Positions 60,804 to 64,000 of a stretch of 64,000 nt of DNA are shown here, piece after piece (within the stretch, counting starts at the first letter, position 1; each line of letters starts with the position of its first letter). A model generated the notes under the pieces. The model ran no database searches. It worked only from the letters and a program-made list of their open reading frames with translations, and had not been told where the DNA came from. This DNA is from Pseudomonas aegrilactucae. Its GTDB lineage: Bacteria > Pseudomonadota > Gammaproteobacteria > Pseudomonadales > Pseudomonadaceae. Position numbers and translations under genes: made by a program. The DNA is taken from assembly GCF_019168305.1 (NCBI RefSeq), contig NZ_JAHTBI010000001.1:62001-126000 (forward strand). The letters run 5' to 3'.

Positions 60804-61223
60804 GTGAGCTGTACGCCTCCCTATCGCATCTACCTGTGGCTGCCCTGGGTCTGCCTGGTCACGCTGCTGGGCCTGGAGGCCTACCAGTACGGTCTGCAGG
60901 TGACCCATTTCGAACAGTTTGTGCAGATCCACCTGCTTGGCTTCGGCCTGCTGGGCTACCCCTTGTTCGCGCTGTGGGCCAGTCGTCGATTGCACCTGGC
61001 ACCCAGCCGCCTGTGGTGGGCGCCTGTGTTGTGCATCCCGTTCTACGCATTGCCCTGGGTGCTGTATGGCCTGGTCTATCTGCTGATGGGGCGCATCGTC
61101 GGCCTGGGCATGATGCTGATGTGGCTGGCCTTTCTCCCGTACCTGCTGGGTGCAGGCTACTTTTTCGTCTTCCTCGTCGCGCTGCTGCTGGCCGCGCAAA
61201 GGCGCCTGTGCAATGGACCTTGA
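60804..61223 (+). CDS. Unknown four-helix membrane protein (first gene of the cassette)
   Basis: A 139-residue hydrophobic protein with about four transmembrane segments (about residues 10-29, 40-60, 70-94 and 97-130) and basic loop residues (WASRRLHLAPSRLWW). I recognise no family. It starts at a GTG (60804) with a weak ribosome site; the next gene starts inside its last 11 bp. It opens a run of seven overlapping genes, so probably a single operon, 134 bp after a REPIN-like element and behind the conserved hupA gene. Confidence 0.7.
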   Translation: MSCTPPYRIYLWLPWVCLVTLLGLEAYQYGLQVTHFEQFVQIHLLGFGLLGYPLFALWASRRLHLAPSRLWWAPVLCIPFYALPWVLYGLVYLLMGRIVGLGMMLMWLAFLPYLLGAGYFFVFLVALLLAAQRRLCNGP

Positions 61224-61425
61224 ACTGAAGAATTACCTGGCAGGCCTGGCCGACAGCAACCTGTTCGGCAGCCTGGCGATCCTTTGCCTGCTGGCGCTGC
61301 TGCTTAACCTCAGCGAACGTCGGCGCAACACCCTGTGGGTACGCGTGCTCACGCTCGCCTGCCTGCTTGGCGTGGTGTTGCTGCACGGGGTGGGTACGTA
61401 CTGCATGAATACCCAGGTGCCGTGA
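61213..61425 (+). CDS. Unknown small two-helix membrane protein
   Basis: A 70-residue protein: MDLELKNYLAGLADSN, then two transmembrane segments (about 18-34 LFGSLAILCLLALLLNL and 42-60 VRVLTLACLLGVVLLHG) separated by SERRRNTLW, predicting a basic cytoplasmic hairpin. The ATG at 61213 overlaps the previous gene by 11 bp, and its stop overlaps the next start (TGATG). No family recognised. Confidence 0.7.
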   Translation: MDLELKNYLAGLADSNLFGSLAILCLLALLLNLSERRRNTLWVRVLTLACLLGVVLLHGVGTYCMNTQVP

Positions 61426-61751
61426 TGAAGGTGTGCATCGGCTTGCTGGTGGTGGCCGCGCTGGCTATTGGGCTGACGACGCCTCTGCCTGGCAACCTGT
61501 TCATGCTGCTGATGGACCGTGACAACTTCATCCCGCCCCAGTCCTCGCTGTTCACCTTCGAGCCCTCTCAGGTTTCCCAGGGCTCCTCGAACTACTGGCT
61601 GTACGGCGAGGACGACCACTACTACTACCACTTCACCTACGAGCCGGCCCATCCCTACCGCTACATCGCCAAGGACAATCAGTGCCCGGCGTTCGACCGG
61701 GATGATGTGCGCAGCTGGTGCAATGCGCTACAAGGAACGCCGCTGCAATGA
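61425..61751 (+). CDS. Unknown membrane-anchored or secreted protein
   Basis: A 108-residue protein with an N-terminal hydrophobic segment (about 3-31, CIGLLVVAALAIGLTTPL) acting as signal or anchor. The remainder is acidic and aromatic (YWLYGEDDHYYYHFTYEPAH, AHPYRYIAKDNQCPAFDRDD), with two Cys (QCP and WCN) that may form a disulphide, as expected for a periplasmic domain. Unknown family. Its start overlaps the upstream stop and its stop overlaps the next start (ATGA). Confidence 0.7.
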   Translation: MKVCIGLLVVAALAIGLTTPLPGNLFMLLMDRDNFIPPQSSLFTFEPSQVSQGSSNYWLYGEDDHYYYHFTYEPAHPYRYIAKDNQCPAFDRDDVRSWCNALQGTPLQ

Positions 61752-62104
61752 AGCGACAATTGCTGATCAATATCCCCCTGCACCTGCTGGCGATCGTGCT
61801 GTATGGGGTGCTCAACGACATCGCGGTGGACTGGTACAAGGGCTACTACGGCGGCTTCACCGCCCGAGGCGTGGCCTCCGGCAGCATCGTGTTCCTGGTG
61901 ATGTGGGTGTTCGTGCCGCTCAATGGGGTGCTGCCCCTGTTGACCAACTGGAAGCTCAAGTACTGGCTGGTGGCGGCGCAGGTGGCGCTGATCCTGTGGT
62001 GGCTGCTGCCGGAGCACCCGGTGCGGGCGTACTTCTTCAGTTGCCTGGCAGGCGGCCTGAGCCTGGCGGCGGTGCTGGCCTCGCACGGGCTGAGGCGTAA
62101 ATGA
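61748..62104 (+). CDS. Unknown four-helix membrane protein
   Basis: A 118-residue hydrophobic protein with about four transmembrane segments (LLINIPLHLLAIVLYGVL, IVFLVMWVFVPLNGVLPLL, WLVAAQVALILWWLL, YFFSCLAGGLSLAAVLASHG). A short polar loop (NDIAVDWYKGYYGGFTARG) follows the first. It overlaps its neighbours by four bases at both ends (ATGA). Unknown function; the size and topology recall small immunity-type membrane proteins, which is only a suggestion. Confidence 0.7.
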   Translation: MKRQLLINIPLHLLAIVLYGVLNDIAVDWYKGYYGGFTARGVASGSIVFLVMWVFVPLNGVLPLLTNWKLKYWLVAAQVALILWWLLPEHPVRAYFFSCLAGGLSLAAVLASHGLRRK

Positions 62105-62652
62105 GCAGGCCGACGGTAAAGCAGCAACTGTGGCGCTGGCTGGTCGTGCTTGGCGTTGCGGCGTGGATCGGTCTGCAGATTCACGCGTTGCTCCAGGCCC
62201 CTGGTGGTACGTCGTTCGTCAGCGAGTCGGGTCGCTACCGCTTCCAGAACGTGCCAGCACGCAGTTGGCTGATACCGTTCGGCGGCATGGGCTACCTGCG
62301 CGTGACCGATCGCGAGCGCCCTGGCGAGGTATGGCGCACGCCGCTGTATGACCTGCAGTCACTGGATATGCGCGACTTCGAAGACGAAGGCAAAGTGGGG
62401 ATCTACTGGATCACCTTCTACAAGGCTGACCGCCATTTCGACATCGCCATGCCTCAATGGGAACCGCACTGGCTGAACAGCTTCATCGCCAATACCGATT
62501 ACGAGGTCGCCGAAGACCAGGCCCGCTGCCGCAAGCCCGAGCATCTGGTGCGCTATATCTGGGACTTGTGGCTGTGGCTGGTGTGGGTCAGCGACTACCC
62601 CTGCACGCAAACCGAGTACTACATCAATCCGCCGCCGGTGTACCGCCCATGA
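62101..62652 (+). CDS. Unknown single-anchor membrane protein
   Basis: A 183-residue protein: basic start, one transmembrane segment (about 10-30, LWRWLVVLGVAAWIGLQIHA), then a soluble domain of about 150 residues rich in Trp, Tyr, Arg and Asp (SGRYRFQNVPARSWLIPFGG, YWITFYKADRHFDIAMPQW), ending with WDLWLWLVWVSDYPCTQTE and a Cys pair (RCRK, YPCT). Probably periplasmic. Overlaps both neighbours by four bases. Unknown family. Confidence 0.7.
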   Translation: MSRPTVKQQLWRWLVVLGVAAWIGLQIHALLQAPGGTSFVSESGRYRFQNVPARSWLIPFGGMGYLRVTDRERPGEVWRTPLYDLQSLDMRDFEDEGKVGIYWITFYKADRHFDIAMPQWEPHWLNSFIANTDYEVAEDQARCRKPEHLVRYIWDLWLWLVWVSDYPCTQTEYYINPPPVYRP

Positions 62653-63611
62653 AATGGAATGTTCTGATGCTGATGGCCGGTTTGCTGGCGAGCGCGTGCG
62701 CGAAGGCCGCACCCGCTTGCCCTGAGGGTGACTTTCCCGCGTTTGTCGAGGCGTTTGCCGAGGACACAGCGGTTCAAACGGCATTTACTGCGCACACCCT
62801 GGTGCAACAGCGCGTGTATCGCGGCCCCAATGAGCCGCAACTGGCCGTGCGCAAACTGGAGCCGGCCCTGCATCCGGACCTCTCATGGCTGTCGGCCACC
62901 CAATTGGCCGCCAACCAGCTGGTAGTCGACATCCAGCTACCAGACCGCGTGTATGTGCGCGATCAGCTTGGGCTGACCCTCAAGGCGTTCATCTTCACCC
63001 GGGCCGATTGCTGGACCCTGACGCGTGTAGAAGACTGGTCGCCCGCTGCCGCGCTGCGCCTCGGCATCGCAGGGCCGGGCGCACAAGCCCAGCTGCGCGG
63101 GGACGCCTATGAGGCGATGGCCAACGGCGTGGATCCTGTCGATCCGCAGTTGCACGTCGCCGCGCTCAACAGCTACCTCGACGCAGCACAGCAGGGCTCG
63201 AGCACGGGAGCTTACAGGGCTGCGGCGCTCAGCCTCTCTGGCATGGCGCCGCGGCTGAGCAATGCGCGCATCGAGCAGCTGCTGGACGGCGCCGTGGATA
63301 CGTATCCCCCGGCAGGCTCGTTTCTTGCCACCTTCTATTGCGATGAGGGCGAGCCCCAACCCGAAGGTACCTGCCTGCACCCGCAAAAGGCGTTGCAAGC
63401 GCTGCGTCGGTGGGCGGCATCGGGCGGCGAGGCGGCGTTCAAGGAACTGGGTCTGGCCTATGAGCGAGGTGCCATCACGCCCGCTCAGCCTGCTCGGGCA
63501 CTGGCGTGTTATCAACAGGCAATCAGGCAGGGCGAGGACGCGGTGCAGGTCGACGCTCAGCGCCTGACCGACCGGGGTGTCGTCGTCGATGAGCGCCAGC
63601 CATGCCTGTGA
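62649..63611 (+). CDS. Secreted Sel1-repeat-like protein of unknown function
   Basis: A 320-residue exported protein: signal peptide ending near CAKAAPA (SPase I site AKA, or a weak lipobox at Cys17). The mature N-terminal region of about 120 residues (CPEGDFPAFVEAFAEDTAVQ, LPDRVYVRDQ, AFIF, CWTLTRVEDW) is shared with the next gene. The C-terminal part contains Sel1-like helical repeats (ALQALRRWAASGGEAAFKEL, GLAYERGAITPAQPARALAC). Overlaps upstream by 4 bp and downstream by 10 bp. Confidence 0.75.
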   Translation: MKWNVLMLMAGLLASACAKAAPACPEGDFPAFVEAFAEDTAVQTAFTAHTLVQQRVYRGPNEPQLAVRKLEPALHPDLSWLSATQLAANQLVVDIQLPDRVYVRDQLGLTLKAFIFTRADCWTLTRVEDWSPAAALRLGIAGPGAQAQLRGDAYEAMANGVDPVDPQLHVAALNSYLDAAQQGSSTGAYRAAALSLSGMAPRLSNARIEQLLDGAVDTYPPAGSFLATFYCDEGEPQPEGTCLHPQKALQALRRWAASGGEAAFKELGLAYERGAITPAQPARALACYQQAIRQGEDAVQVDAQRLTDRGVVVDERQPCL

Positions 63612-64000
63612 TCCTGCTGGCGCTGCTGCTGATGAGCGTGGGCGTTCAGGCTGCGCCCAGCTGTCCGAGTCAGGATTTCACCACGTTTTTCAATGCGTTT
63701 GCAGAAAGCACCGAGCTGCAGCACGCCTTTGCCGCGCCCACGCTGAGCGAGCAGGGCATGCCGTCGGACCTGACGCAGTTGTCCATGGCGCGGGTGGTGG
63801 CGAACGGGCGGGTACGTGAAATCGTGCTGCCTGACAGGGTGTACCTGCGCGACCAGCGCGGCGAAGTGCTGCAGGCGTTCATCTTCGAGCAGGCAGGGTG
63901 CTGGACCCTCGAGCGGTTCGAGGACTGGGCGCCGATGATTGCACTCACGTCTGTCGATACTGCTCAGCGGGGCCAGCGTGCGCTGCTGCGCGGCAAGGAA
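63602..64000 (+). CDS. Paralogue of the preceding secreted protein, truncated by the window end
   Basis: The open frame from the ATG at 63602 runs off the window after 133 codons without a stop. A signal peptide (MPVILLALLLMSVGVQA) precedes a domain homologous to the previous protein: CPSQDFTTFFNAFAESTELQ, LPDRVYLRDQ, AFIF, CWTLERFEDW and LLRGKE align with the partner residues. It is a tandem duplicate; whether it also ends in Sel1-like repeats lies beyond the window. Confidence 0.75.
   Translation, partial: MPVILLALLLMSVGVQAAPSCPSQDFTTFFNAFAESTELQHAFAAPTLSEQGMPSDLTQLSMARVVANGRVREIVLPDRVYLRDQRGEVLQAFIFEQAGCWTLERFEDWAPMIALTSVDTAQRGQRALLRGKE

Overview
The window reads as a chromosomal segment of a Pseudomonas of the P. 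putida group. This rests on the high G+C content, the gene families, and a gene order that I recall from P. putida genomes: cfa-cls, uvrD, zwf-hexR-like, pycR/pycA-pycB, aspA, purEK, pstSCAB-phoU, phoBR, ubiCA, rubredoxin/rubredoxin reductase, hupA. No rRNA, tRNA, IS element, prophage or CRISPR array was seen. Coding is dense, most short gaps end in clear intrinsic terminators, and a P. putida-type inverted repeat pair (REPIN-like) occurs four times.

Region by region. 1-2316: end of a cyclopropane fatty acid synthase, cardiolipin synthase, and a DUF3617 protein. 2330-6581: a zinc-starvation cluster with two Zur-box-like palindromes (folE2, a small secreted protein, two COG0523 GTPases flanking a DUF1826 gene). 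6601-15265: DUF3301, pdxY, a thioesterase, a CPA2 antiporter, a lipoprotein hydrolase, a SUKH-domain protein, a Tim44-like protein and uvrD. 15501-21256: a GGDEF/EAL protein, an unknown gene, then zwf divergent from an RpiR/HexR-type regulator with a palindromic operator. 21478-26026: a small ORF, pycR, and the two-subunit pyruvate carboxylase. 26243-27840: a hipA-hipB toxin-antitoxin pair in reverse order behind a periodic repeat array. 27877-35381: amino-acid ABC transporter parts, a homocysteine methyltransferase, two GNATs, a MocR regulator with a striking repetitive linker, an AGCS symporter, and a zinc-ribbon membrane protein. 35471-43828: aspA, a LysR regulator, purEK with a terminator in its leader, small envelope proteins, a mutarotase, a second thioesterase, and an MFS transporter. 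43992-56529: the phosphate regulon (pstS, pstCAB-phoU, phoBR, with Pho-box-like sites), plus a response regulator, an M23 peptidase and a CNNM/CorC protein. 56677-60515: a COG4315 protein, ubiCA, rubredoxin and its reductase, and hupA. 60804-64000: seven tightly overlapping genes for small membrane or secreted proteins of unknown function, running off the window end.

The most interesting signals are the unknown overlapping gene cassette at 60804-64000; a concentration of exact DnaA-box 9-mers (TTATCCACA), including a 12-bp tandem array inside the linker of the MocR gene (32040-32142) and four exact copies within about 410 bp of the second COG0523 gene; the array of TGCAG-type repeats at about 42-bp spacing in front of the inverted-order hipA-hipB pair; and a strong terminator in the purE leader. 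Functions are assigned from recognisable families and motifs; no database search was run.
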